The translations under genes were made by a program, and so were the position numbers. Below, in pieces: positions 1 through 5,855 of a stretch of 6,533 nt of DNA. The notes beneath the pieces were generated by a model. It had not been told where the DNA came from. It worked only from the letters and a program-made list of their open reading frames with translations, and made no database searches. This DNA comes from Syntrophomonas_A sp050258735. Lineage in GTDB: Bacteria > Bacillota > Syntrophomonadia > Syntrophomonadales > Syntrophomonadaceae. Location of the stretch: the NCBI GenBank assembly GCA_050258735.1, contig JBLMZJ010000001.1:1-6533 (forward strand). The letters are read 5' to 3'. How positions within the stretch are numbered: the stretch's first letter is position 1; the number at the start of each line of letters is the position of its first letter.

Positions 1-51
1 CAGTCATGAAAGGGGCATGGTTTCAGTATTCAAATATACGGCGAATCCCGT

Positions 52-2109
52 TTAACGGCGCGCTGCCTTAAGCTTGCTCTCCAGATTCTTCTGTATATCC
101 GCCATACTCTCGTTGATCTCAGTATCGGTCAAGGTCCGGTCGGGAGCCTGGAACAGGAACCGGAAAGCCATGCTCTTATATCCAGCAGGCACCTGTTCAC
201 CAGTATAGACATCAAAGACCACTACCCGGCGCAAATACTCGTTTCCAGCTTCCTTGATAACAGCAAGTACCTCGGAAGCCTGCCGAGAAACCTCGACCAA
301 TATAGCCATATCCCTTTCCACTGCCGGATAACGGGTGATCTCCTGCATCATCACGCGATCCTGACTGCAGGCATAAAGGGCTTCAACATCTAGTTCCATA
401 GCGCAGCAGCGCGGCTTTATATCGTAATTCTGCAGTACCAGCGGATGCACTTCACCGATAATGCCCAAAACAGTCGTACCAGACATTACCCTGGCGGTGC
501 GGCCCGGATGATATGATTCGCTCTGTACCGGCTCAAAAGCGTAATCATATATATTAAGTTGCCGCAACAGGTCTTCCGCTACTCCTTTCAGATAATAAAA
601 GTCCAGGTTGACCTTGTTCTGCAGCCAGTTCATATCATTGGATCCTGTCACAATGGCCCCTAATCTGACGCTCTCCTGTGGCAGACGTCCATCAGACGTA
701 TAAAAAACTGCTCCCATTTCAAAAAAGGCCAAGTTCTCATTTTTGCGTGCCAGATTAGTAGCTGCCGTATCCAACAGTCCAGGCAGAAGGGTGGTGCGCA
801 TGATGCCCTGTTCCTCAGATAAGGGATTGGCTACTACTACAAAATTCCTTTCAACGGCATCTTCCAACAATCTCAGGTTGTCCAAATGAACCGGGTTTAT
901 GAAACTATAAGTCACCACTTCAAAGAGGTTCCCGGCCATTACCGCACGAATCCGGTCGCGGAACTTCTGTATTGCGTTGAGTCCGCCCTGGGTGGTATTT
1001 CCCACCGGAAGAACTGCATCAATTTTGTCGTATCCATAGAGTCTTGCTACTTCTTCGATCAGATCCACTTCCATGGTTATATCAGGCCGATAAGATGGAG
1101 CTTCCACCTTTAAAACTCCGCCACTCTCCTCTATCGGAAAGGTCAGACTCTGAAGAAAGCTCTTAATCTCCCCTGTGCTAATCTGGGTGCCCAACAGGCT
1201 ATTTACCCGGTCAGGTCTTAAGGAGATCACCCGATTTGGTTCCGGGTTGGGATAGGCGTCACAAATGCCGCCAACCACTTCTCCCCCAGCCAGTTCCTGC
1301 ATCAGAGCGGCCGCGCGGTTGACCGCATAGATCACCCCGTTTATGTCGGCTCCCTTCTCAAAACGCTGGGAAGAATCGGTCCGCAAGGCCAGACGTCGTG
1401 AAGTTCGACGGATATTGGGACCGAGGAACCAGGCCGATTCGATCAAAACATCGCTGGTATCATCTTTGATCTCAGTATTGTATCCGCCCATGACACCAGC
1501 CAATGCTATAGCACGCTTGCTGTCGGTGATGACCAGCATCTCGCTGTCCAGGATACGTTCATTTTCATCCAGGGTAACGAATTTCTCCCCCGCCTGGGCC
1601 CGTCGCACGACGATCTTCTTGTTCTTACCCTGCAGGAGGTGATAATCAAATGCATGCAGGGGCTGATTGGTCTCCAGCATAACATAGTTGGTTATGTCCA
1701 CAATGTTGTTGATGGGCCTGATCCCCGAATTGATCAGGGCCTTCTGCATCCAGTCGGGCGAATCTTTGATGACTACATGCTTGACCAGCCGGGCGGCATA
1801 ACGACGGCACAGGTCCGGGTCAGCCAGTTCTACTGTTATGTAGTCCTCGATTTTCTCACCATTCTCCTTAAGTGATACCGGTGCTATTTTAATGGTATTA
1901 CCATTGAGGGCGGCTATCTCCCGGGCCAGATTGATCATGCCCAGGCAATCACCACGGTTTGGAGTAAGATCGAGATCCATGATATAGTCATCTCCCTCTT
2001 CCTCAACGCCTTCAATGGCGATCCCAGCCATAGTGAGCCGGTGGGCCAGTTCCTCCGGGGACCAGTCATAATCGATATATTCTTTTAACCAGTTTAATGA
2101 TACTCCCAT
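52..2109 (-). CDS. pheT: Phenylalanyl-tRNA synthetase beta subunit, lacking the N-terminal tRNA-binding domain
   Basis: The large subunit of PheRS; it edits mischarged Tyr-tRNA-Phe and binds the tRNA. Only 685 residues are present against about 800 normally. After the opening MGVSLNWLKEYIDY and GIAIEGVEEEGDD (to residue 41), the protein passes directly to YIMDLDLTPNRGDCLGM. In Bacillus PheT about 110 residues lie between these points, forming the EMAP-II-like tRNA-binding domain. That domain is absent here with the frame intact. The rest is complete: B3/B4 editing domain (about 95-280, NNIVDITNYVMLE, GQ-type HAFDY, GVMGG), B5 domain (about 292-365), catalytic-like core (about 370-580) and C-terminal FDX-ACB domain (592-685, RYPAVERDMAILV). 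AAGGGG just upstream, at the pheS stop, serves as ribosome binding site. The 51 bases after its stop show no clear terminator or gene. Confidence 0.95.
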   Translation of the reverse strand: MGVSLNWLKEYIDYDWSPEELAHRLTMAGIAIEGVEEEGDDYIMDLDLTPNRGDCLGMINLAREIAALNGNTIKIAPVSLKENGEKIEDYITVELADPDLCRRYAARLVKHVVIKDSPDWMQKALINSGIRPINNIVDITNYVMLETNQPLHAFDYHLLQGKNKKIVVRRAQAGEKFVTLDENERILDSEMLVITDSKRAIALAGVMGGYNTEIKDDTSDVLIESAWFLGPNIRRTSRRLALRTDSSQRFEKGADINGVIYAVNRAAALMQELAGGEVVGGICDAYPNPEPNRVISLRPDRVNSLLGTQISTGEIKSFLQSLTFPIEESGGVLKVEAPSYRPDITMEVDLIEEVARLYGYDKIDAVLPVGNTTQGGLNAIQKFRDRIRAVMAGNLFEVVTYSFINPVHLDNLRLLEDAVERNFVVVANPLSEEQGIMRTTLLPGLLDTAATNLARKNENLAFFEMGAVFYTSDGRLPQESVRLGAIVTGSNDMNWLQNKVNLDFYYLKGVAEDLLRQLNIYDYAFEPVQSESYHPGRTARVMSGTTVLGIIGEVHPLVLQNYDIKPRCCAMELDVEALYACSQDRVMMQEITRYPAVERDMAILVEVSRQASEVLAVIKEAGNEYLRRVVVFDVYTGEQVPAGYKSMAFRFLFQAPDRTLTDTEINESMADIQKNLESKLKAARR

Positions 2110-2120
2110 ATTAACACCCC

Positions 2121-3143
2121 TTAGAATTGTTGCAGAAATCTGCGATCGTTATCGAAAAAGAGCCTGAGGTCATTTACCCCATATTTCAACATGGCGATCC
2201 GCTCGATCCCCATTCCAAAAGCAAATCCGGTCACTTCTTCCGGGTCATAACCACCATAACGCAGAACATTGGGATTGACCATACCTGCCCCCAATATCTC
2301 CAACCATCCTGTATGGGAACAAACACGGCAGCCCGCCCCCTTACATATCACACATGAAATATCCATTTCTGCACTTGGCTCAGTGAAGGGGAAGAAACTT
2401 GGACGGTATCTCACCCGCAGATCATCGCCGAATATCCTGCGGGCGAAAGTCATCAGGGTCCCCTTAAGGTTCCCGAAGCTGATGTTACGGTCCACTAAAA
2501 GCCCTTCCACCTGCTGGAACATGGGCGAATGGGTGGCATCGTCATCGCGGCGGTACACCTTGCCGGGCACGATGATCTTTACTGGCAGTTCCGGGGCCAT
2601 TTTCTCCATGACCCGAACCTGGCAGGGCGAGGTATGGGTCCTTAGCAGAATTTCTTCCGTTATGTAGAAGGAATCCTGCATGTCACGGGCCGGGTGATCC
2701 TTTGGTATATTTAGTGCTTCAAAGTTATAGTAGTCTGATTCGATCTCAGGCCCTTCGGCCACTGAGAATCCCATCCCCATAAATATCTCCCTGATCTCTT
2801 CCATAATCATGGTCAGCGGGTGCTTTCCCCCAGTTCCCATCGGCATGCCGGGCAGGGTAACATCAATAGTCTCCTGCTCCAGTCTGGCTAACAACTCACG
2901 GGACTTTAGCTCCTCGCTTCTCATGTTGATAGCCAGCTCCAGTTCTTCCTTTACCTCATTGGCTACCCGGCCGAATTCAGCCCGGGCTTCGGGAGTAAGG
3001 TCCTTGAGTCCTCGCAGTAGGCCGGTAATCTCACCCTTGCGTCCCAGGATCCTGACCTTTAATTCATTCAATTCGGCCATATTGGCCACATCGACCAGAT
3101 TGCGGTCGACCTCGTCCTTGATTCCATGCAGGCGTTCCAGCAT
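2121..3143 (-). CDS. pheS: Phenylalanyl-tRNA synthetase alpha subunit
   Basis: The catalytic subunit of the (alpha-beta)2 synthetase, which attaches phenylalanine to tRNA-Phe in the cytoplasm. Residues 1-90 form the N-terminal coiled coil (MLERLHGIKDEV onward). Class II motif 1 begins at HPLTMIMEEI (108-117) and continues with SDYYNFEALNIPKDHPARDMQDSFY. Motif 2 lies around VYRRDDDATHSPMFQQVEG (196-214). Four cysteines in a CxxC-x4-CxxC pattern (264, 267, 272, 275) precede GAGMVNPNVL. Motif 3 is GFAFGMGIERIAML (306-319). It has 340 residues, the usual bacterial size. The frame is open further up to an ATG at 3209, but those 22 codons run through the T-box terminator. The ATG at 3143 has GGAAGG before it and gives the family N-terminus. 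Expression is set by the T-box. pheT starts 11 bases downstream. Confidence 0.97.
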   Translation of the reverse strand: MLERLHGIKDEVDRNLVDVANMAELNELKVRILGRKGEITGLLRGLKDLTPEARAEFGRVANEVKEELELAINMRSEELKSRELLARLEQETIDVTLPGMPMGTGGKHPLTMIMEEIREIFMGMGFSVAEGPEIESDYYNFEALNIPKDHPARDMQDSFYITEEILLRTHTSPCQVRVMEKMAPELPVKIIVPGKVYRRDDDATHSPMFQQVEGLLVDRNISFGNLKGTLMTFARRIFGDDLRVRYRPSFFPFTEPSAEMDISCVICKGAGCRVCSHTGWLEILGAGMVNPNVLRYGGYDPEEVTGFAFGMGIERIAMLKYGVNDLRLFFDNDRRFLQQF

Positions 3144-3170
3144 AATAAACCATCCTTCCTGGCAGAAAAT

Positions 3171-3198
3171 AAAAAACTCTCGTCCCGAGGGACGAAAG
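3171..3198 (-). terminator. T-box terminator upstream of pheS
   Basis: Minus-strand stem CTTTCGTCC (3198-3190) with GGACGAGAG (3185-3177), loop CTCG, then six T (3176-3171). The 5' arm shares CCCT with the antiterminator, so the two folds exclude each other. It ends about 27 bases before the pheS ATG. Confidence 0.9.
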
Positions 3199-3420
3199 CT
3201 GATCTGCATTCCGCGGTACCACCCTGTTTAATCAGGTCAAAACAACCTGATTCACCTCTGTGCCTTTAACGGAGGCAAACCGGAAAGGGTCTACTGTTAT
3301 TTCAACCCCCGGCTCCCAGGTGAATTCGCTTAAACCTTCGCCCTGGTCGTGCTTCCAGTCAACGGCACAACTTCCCTGTTAAGGCTACCCGGCAAGCTAC
3401 TTGTCCTGATCATCGCTTTT
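3171..3420 (-). ncRNA. T-box riboswitch, tRNA-Phe specific, controlling pheST
   Basis: The canonical T-box, AGGGUGGUACCGCGG, is at 3225-3211. Stem I starts near 3416 with GATGATCAGGACAAGTA. Its distal hairpin is GUUGUGC/GCACGAC (3371-3365 with 3352-3346). The 3' strand has UUC (3324-3322) in the specifier position, followed by ACCUGG, which pairs with UCAGG of the 5' strand. UUC is a Phe codon, matching pheS. Stem III is UGCCU/AGGCA (3277-3273 with 3265-3261). In the antiterminator, AGGG (3225-3222) pairs with CCCU (3191-3188) and leaves the seven-base bulge UGGUACC that binds uncharged tRNA NCCA. The alternative is the terminator at 3198-3171. Uncharged tRNA-Phe would therefore switch pheST on. 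An extra hairpin, AAUCAGGU/ACCUGAUU (3252-3230), precedes the antiterminator. Confidence 0.95.
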
Positions 3421-3458
3421 ACTTTTTTTTTTACTATTTTAGGTTAATTTCTCCGGAT

Positions 3459-3483
3459 AAAAAAATCAAGCCCTATGGCCTGA
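3459..3483 (-). terminator. Intrinsic terminator of the small YqzL-like unit
   Basis: Minus-strand hairpin TCAGGCC (3483-3477), loop ATAG, GGCTTGA (3472-3466), with one G-U pair, followed by seven T (3465-3459). It lies about 90 bases after the small ORF and just ahead of the T-box leader. It would separate the methylase and small-gene transcripts from pheST. Confidence 0.7.
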
Positions 3484-3511
3484 AGTATACCCAATTTATT
3501 AGTCAATTAAA
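3484..3511 (-). promoter_or_regulatory. Weak candidate promoter for the pheST T-box transcript
   Basis: TATACT (3489-3484) is a fair -10, with a poor -35, TTTAAT (3511-3506), 16 bases upstream. Transcription would start near 3478, inside the upstream terminator stem, so the new transcript would not form that terminator. The TTGACT at 3506-3501 is only 11 bases from this -10 and cannot serve as its -35. No better promoter is visible before the T-box. Confidence 0.3.
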
Positions 3512-3512
3512 G

Positions 3513-3533
3513 CTCGTACTAAAGGTGTACGAG
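3513..3533. repeat. Short perfect inverted repeat in the 3' region of the small gene
   Basis: CTCGTAC (3513-3519) and GTACGAG (3527-3533) flank a seven-base loop. No T run follows on either strand, so it is not an obvious terminator. A smaller hairpin, GCAGT-CAAT-ACTGC (about 3540-3553), lies next to it. It could be an operator close to the weak -35 of the pheS promoter, or a stem protecting the 3' end of the small transcript. Confidence 0.4.
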
Positions 3534-3571
3534 ATACCTGCAGTCAATACTGCTCCACATGACAAGTTATT

Positions 3572-3664
3572 TTACTGAGTGATTAGCGTCTTATAGAGAA
3601 GATAGTAGATGATACATCCGGAACTTTCAAAGAGACGCCATAAACTTTCAGCCTGGCTCGTCAT
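3572..3664 (-). CDS. Small YqzL-like protein, 30 residues
   Basis: A short gene missed by ordinary length cut-offs. ATG (3664) follows AAGGGTGG at a nine-base spacing, and the frame ends in TAA after 30 codons. The peptide contains LWRLFESSG, then CII, then YYLLYKTL. This matches my recollection of the YqzL-like family: tiny Firmicute proteins with a W-x-LF-E-x-(T/S)-G core followed by YLLYK. The Bacillus homologue is about 47 residues and lies between era and recO. The function of the family is unknown. A TTG at 3700 in the same frame would add 12 residues but has no ribosome binding site. A strong promoter upstream and a terminator downstream make it a self-contained unit. The match is from memory, not from a search. 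Confidence 0.65.
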   Translation of the reverse strand: MTSQAESLWRLFESSGCIIYYLLYKTLITQ

Positions 3665-3709
3665 ATAGCGGGTCCACCCTTCTTTAATGGTTGAACTCAA
3701 GCAATTGTT

Positions 3710-3738
3710 ATTATACCATATCGGTGGTCTTAAGACAA
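3710..3738 (-). promoter_or_regulatory. Extended -10 SigA-type promoter at the end of the methylase gene
   Basis: On the minus strand, TTGTCT (3738-3733), a 17-base spacer and a perfect TATAAT (3715-3710). The -10 is preceded by TGG, giving the extended form TGnTATAAT. The -35 lies just before the methylase stop codon (3732-3730). The start would be near 3703, about 40 bases upstream of the small YqzL-like ORF. This is the best-looking promoter in the window. Confidence 0.7.
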
Positions 3739-4527
3739 CTGCCCGGAAGACCGCTGTCTCAAGGCTTCTACTGCTATTATAGCACAGGCCATGGCCGCAT
3801 TCAAAGAATCTACCCGGGGATTTAATGGTATTCTAAAATAATGATCACAGAGGTTTAGTACATCATTGCCAATTCCCCTGCTCTCGTTGCCGATTACGAT
3901 TATCCTCCCCCCTGTTAAATCCTGGTCAAAGAGAGTTTTATCTGCAGCAGGTTCACTGCCCATGATCTGGTAACCAGCTTCCTTGAAATCTTTGAGTATC
4001 TCCAACGTGATACTTTCCATCACCGGCACATGGAATATCCCACCCATACTGGCCCTTACCGCTTTTGGTCCGAAGGGATCTACACAGTCGGCAGTAAGCA
4101 ATACCCCGTCTACAGGAAACCCCCAAGCGGTCCTTAGTATTGTCCCCATGTTCCCAGGGTCCTGGATCCGGTCCAGCAGCAGTAACAGCCCTTCCTTGTT
4201 ATTTAATAGGGATCTCAGGTCATAATGAGGAATTCGAACAAGGGCAGCAATTCCCTGTGGGGTCTGAGTGTCACATATCAGACTCATCAAGCGTTCATCG
4301 ACCAAATAACACTCCACTCCGGATAGTTCCCGCAGCTTCGATTCATGAACTTCCAATGAGTCATGGGTCATGAATACTCGCACCAGGGTCTGTGGTCCAG
4401 CCATCACCTCCCGGAGCATCTTGTGCCCCTCTATGAGATAAAGACCTTCCTTCTGGCGGTATTTTTTCTGCTTTATGCGAACAGCCTGTTTTATTATTTC
4501 ATTTTCTCTGGATGTAATCTCTTTCAT
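3730..4527 (-). CDS. SPOUT (TrmH/SpoU) family 23S rRNA 2'-O-methyltransferase, YsgA/RlmP-like
   Basis: A 265-residue knotted methyltransferase that uses S-adenosylmethionine to methylate a ribose in RNA. Residues 1-95 form the N-terminal RNA-binding domain (KYRQKEGLYLIEGHKML, then TQTPQGIAAL). The catalytic domain carries all three SpoU motifs: motif 1 around DPGNMGTILRTA (124-134, with N126 and R132), motif 2 IVIGNESRGIG (210-220) and motif 3 IPLNPRVDSLNAAMACAII (233-251). Nothing is missing or truncated. In Bacillus the homologue ysgA also lies just upstream of pheST and is reported to form Gm2553 in 23S rRNA (RlmP). Position and length fit that assignment, but another TrmH-family target cannot be excluded. 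The ATG at 4527 follows AAGGGG at about eight bases. No convincing promoter is seen in front, so readthrough from rplT is possible. The promoter of the next small gene overlaps its 3' end. Confidence 0.9.
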   Translation of the reverse strand: MKEITSRENEIIKQAVRIKQKKYRQKEGLYLIEGHKMLREVMAGPQTLVRVFMTHDSLEVHESKLRELSGVECYLVDERLMSLICDTQTPQGIAALVRIPHYDLRSLLNNKEGLLLLLDRIQDPGNMGTILRTAWGFPVDGVLLTADCVDPFGPKAVRASMGGIFHVPVMESITLEILKDFKEAGYQIMGSEPAADKTLFDQDLTGGRIIVIGNESRGIGNDVLNLCDHYFRIPLNPRVDSLNAAMACAIIAVEALRQRSSGQLS

Positions 4528-4528
4528 C

Positions 4529-4556
4529 TTGACAACCCCTTATGTTAGCTTGTCAA
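4529..4556. repeat. Inverted repeat enclosing the methylase Shine-Dalgarno
   Basis: TTGACAA (4529-4535) and TTGTCAA (4550-4556) are perfect complements separated by 14 bases. In the mRNA the loop carries AAGGGG, the likely ribosome binding site of the gene starting at 4527, and the second arm ends two bases before the ATG. It could be an RNA hairpin that limits translation or a DNA operator. Its function is not known from sequence alone. Confidence 0.5.
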
Positions 4557-4570
4557 ATGAGCAGACCGAG

Positions 4571-4677
4571 CAAAAAATGTGGAGGTCGAGGCGCAAGCAA
4601 GCCCCGCGATTGATACGTACATGAAGTACGTTGATTGAGCGGGGCTTGTGAAGCAACAACGAGATTCGCATTTTTTG
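4571..4677 (+). repeat. Palindromic repeat, copy 1 (between rplT and the methylase)
   Basis: A 107-bp imperfect palindrome occupying most of the rplT to methylase gap. Outer arms are CAAAAAATG (4571-4579) and CATTTTTTG (4669-4677). Inner arms are CAAGCCCCGC (4598-4607) and GCGGGGCTTG (4639-4648). The centre is ACGTAC/GTACGT around a 5-base loop (4621-4625). GATTGA occurs twice as a direct repeat on opposite sides (4608-4613 and 4633-4638), so these bases bulge from the stem. Shared blocks align it with copy 2 (5856-5977, minus strand). The A run and T run in the outer arms could make it a bidirectional terminator for the rplT operon. There is no coding potential. Confidence 0.8.
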
Positions 4678-4683
4678 ACGGTA

Positions 4684-5037
4684 TTAGCTGTTTTTCTTGG
4701 CCAGTTCGGCTAACTGGGTAAATCCTCCCGGGTCGCTGATGGCCAATTCGGCTAAAACCTTGCGGTTTATATCCACCCCGGCTACCTTCAGTCCGTGCAT
4801 CATGCGGCTGTAGGAGAGTCCGTTGTCACGGGCGGCGGCATTGATGCGGGCGATCCATAATCTCCTGAAGTCTCTTTTCTTCTGACGGCGATGAATATAA
4901 GCATAATTGCCTGACTTCATGACCTGCTGATTAGCTACCCGATAAAGCTTGGATTTGCTGCCCCGGTAACCCTTGGCCAGCTTCAATATCTTTTTGTGTC
5001 TTCTATGCGTAGTTACACCACGTTTAACTCTCGGCAT
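4684..5037 (-). CDS. rplT: 50S ribosomal protein L20
   Basis: A complete 117-residue L20 beginning MPRVKRGVTTHRRHKKILK, with GYRGSKSKLYRVANQQV, RQKKRDFRRLWIARINAA and LSYSRMMHGLKVAG in the family order. L20 is an early assembly protein that binds domain II of 23S rRNA through a long basic N-terminal extension. In Firmicutes it is also the regulator of its own operon through the leader RNA. An AGGAGG stands eight to nine bases before the ATG. It is the last gene of the translation operon. The only hairpin after its TAA stop is repeat copy 1. Confidence 0.97.
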   Translation of the reverse strand: MPRVKRGVTTHRRHKKILKLAKGYRGSKSKLYRVANQQVMKSGNYAYIHRRQKKRDFRRLWIARINAAARDNGLSYSRMMHGLKVAGVDINRKVLAELAISDPGGFTQLAELAKKNS

Positions 5038-5058
5038 AAGTAAGTACCTCCTGTGCGC

Positions 5059-5253
5059 TTAATAGGGAATGAGCCTGGTGATATTCTTGGTTTCCTGTTC
5101 GCTGACCAATCCGGATTTACGTAATCCTCTCTTCCGTTTGGGGCTCTTGTCACCCAGAAGATGACTGTGATACGCCTTGGACCGCTTTATTTTACCACTG
5201 CCGGTTTTCTTGAATCTCTTGGCGGCACCACGATGAGTCTTAATCTTAGGCAT
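5059..5253 (-). CDS. rpmI: 50S ribosomal protein L35
   Basis: A 64-residue, very basic protein that opens MPKIKTHRGAAKRFKKTGSG, the L35 signature. It continues with SKAYHSHLLGDKSPKRKRGLRK, and the length is normal for the family. It is a structural component of the large ribosomal subunit. Its Shine-Dalgarno, AGGAGG, lies inside the end of infC, and the start codon overlaps the infC stop by one base. The next gene, rplT, begins 21 bases after its TAA stop. Confidence 0.97.
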   Translation of the reverse strand: MPKIKTHRGAAKRFKKTGSGKIKRSKAYHSHLLGDKSPKRKRGLRKSGLVSEQETKNITRLIPY

Positions 5254-5804
5254 TAAGCTTCCTCCTTTGTTTTCTTATCCTTGTCTTTATCGATATCCAA
5301 CTTGGGAATAAGGACGGTTGTCATGTTTCTTCCTTCGACCTTGGGAGCCTTTTCAACATTACTGATATCGGCCAGTTCCTCCACAAATTTGAGCGACAGC
5401 TTTTCACCCAGATCGGCATGAGTGATCTCCCTGCCCCTGAACATGATGGTCAATTTGACCTTGTCTCCAGCACTCAGGAACTTTCGGGCATTTTTCGATT
5501 TGACCTGGAAATCGTGTTCTTCGATATTGGGACGCATCTTGACTTCTTTGATGGAGATGACCTTTTGTTTTTTGCGTGCGTCTTTTTCCCGCTTGTTCTG
5601 CTCGAATTTGAACTTGCCGTAATCCATCAAACGACAAACCGGCGGCTGCGCCGAAGGTGCTATCTCGACCAGGTCAAGACCTTTTTCCAGCGCCATGTCT
5701 TGGGCTTGCTTCAGCGGGATGATCCCCACCTGCTCGCCATCTTCTCCTACCAGTCTTATTTCCCGGGCCCGGATTTCTTCATTGATTCGCCAATCCTTAC
5801 TGAT
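5253..5804 (-). CDS. infC: Translation initiation factor IF-3
   Basis: IF3 binds the 30S subunit, blocks premature 50S joining and proofreads the start codon and initiator tRNA. The first in-frame conventional start is GTG at 5729, but that would remove a conserved N-terminus. Upstream the frame reads SKDWRINEEIRAREIRL and then VGEDGEQVGIIPL, the standard IF3 opening, preceded by ATC (5804) at a good distance from AGGAGG. With an AUC start the protein has 183 residues, the usual length. The N-domain covers about residues 1-75, with PPVCRLMDYGKF at 54-65. The lysine-rich linker and the C-domain (MFRGREITHADLG, PKVEGRNM) follow. The tail is highly charged (DKDKDKKTKEEA). A rare start codon is the known basis of IF3 translational autoregulation. 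The TAA stop shares one base with the rpmI ATG (TAATG), so the two are translationally coupled. This is the first gene of the operon, below the L20-type leader. Confidence 0.95.
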   Translation of the reverse strand: MSKDWRINEEIRAREIRLVGEDGEQVGIIPLKQAQDMALEKGLDLVEIAPSAQPPVCRLMDYGKFKFEQNKREKDARKKQKVISIKEVKMRPNIEEHDFQVKSKNARKFLSAGDKVKLTIMFRGREITHADLGEKLSLKFVEELADISNVEKAPKVEGRNMTTVLIPKLDIDKDKDKKTKEEA

Positions 5805-5814
5805 GTGAATTTCA

Positions 5815-5820
5815 CCTCCT
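5815..5820 (-). promoter_or_regulatory. Shine-Dalgarno that fixes the infC AUC start
   Basis: A full AGGAGG (followed by TGA) on the minus strand. Ten bases separate it from the in-frame ATC at 5804. The only other upstream start of this type, ATT at 5810, is just four bases away, which is too close. This site, together with the IF3 N-terminal sequence, decides the start of infC. No such site precedes the in-frame GTG at 5729. Confidence 0.8.
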
Positions 5821-5830
5821 GAAATATTAG

Positions 5831-5854
5831 AAAAAGCGAGTTACAAAACTCGCT
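5831..5854 (-). terminator. Terminator 2 of the infC leader, duplicate of terminator 1
   Basis: Minus-strand hairpin AGCGAGTT (5854-5847), loop TTGT, AACTCGCT (5842-5835), followed by TTTTT (5835-5831). It ends 11 bases before the infC Shine-Dalgarno. Apart from one missing loop base it repeats 22 bases of terminator 1. It is therefore either a second attenuation point or the original one, with the other copy arising by duplication. Confidence 0.75.
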
Positions 5855-5855
5855 C

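Noticed and set aside
1..51. A possible next gene or terminator after pheT (an ATG on the minus strand near 22)
   Set aside because: There is no ribosome binding site before that ATG, the frame is too short to judge, and the ACGG/CCGT stem is only four pairs without a T run.
3144..3209. An N-terminal extension of pheS starting at 3209
   Set aside because: Those codons are the T-box and terminator stem. The ATG at 3143 has a ribosome binding site and gives the normal PheS start.
886..4548. Several plus-strand frames of 60-140 codons opposite pheT, pheS and the methylase
   Set aside because: They lie antisense to well-supported genes, lack ribosome binding sites and show no domain character.
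4551..4556. TTGACA on the minus strand as -35 of a methylase promoter
   Set aside because: A -10 at normal spacing would fall on the start codon, and none is present. The hexamer is part of the inverted repeat.
5253..5729. infC starting at GTG 5729
   Set aside because: No Shine-Dalgarno precedes it, and it would drop 25 conserved IF3 residues encoded directly upstream after the AUC.
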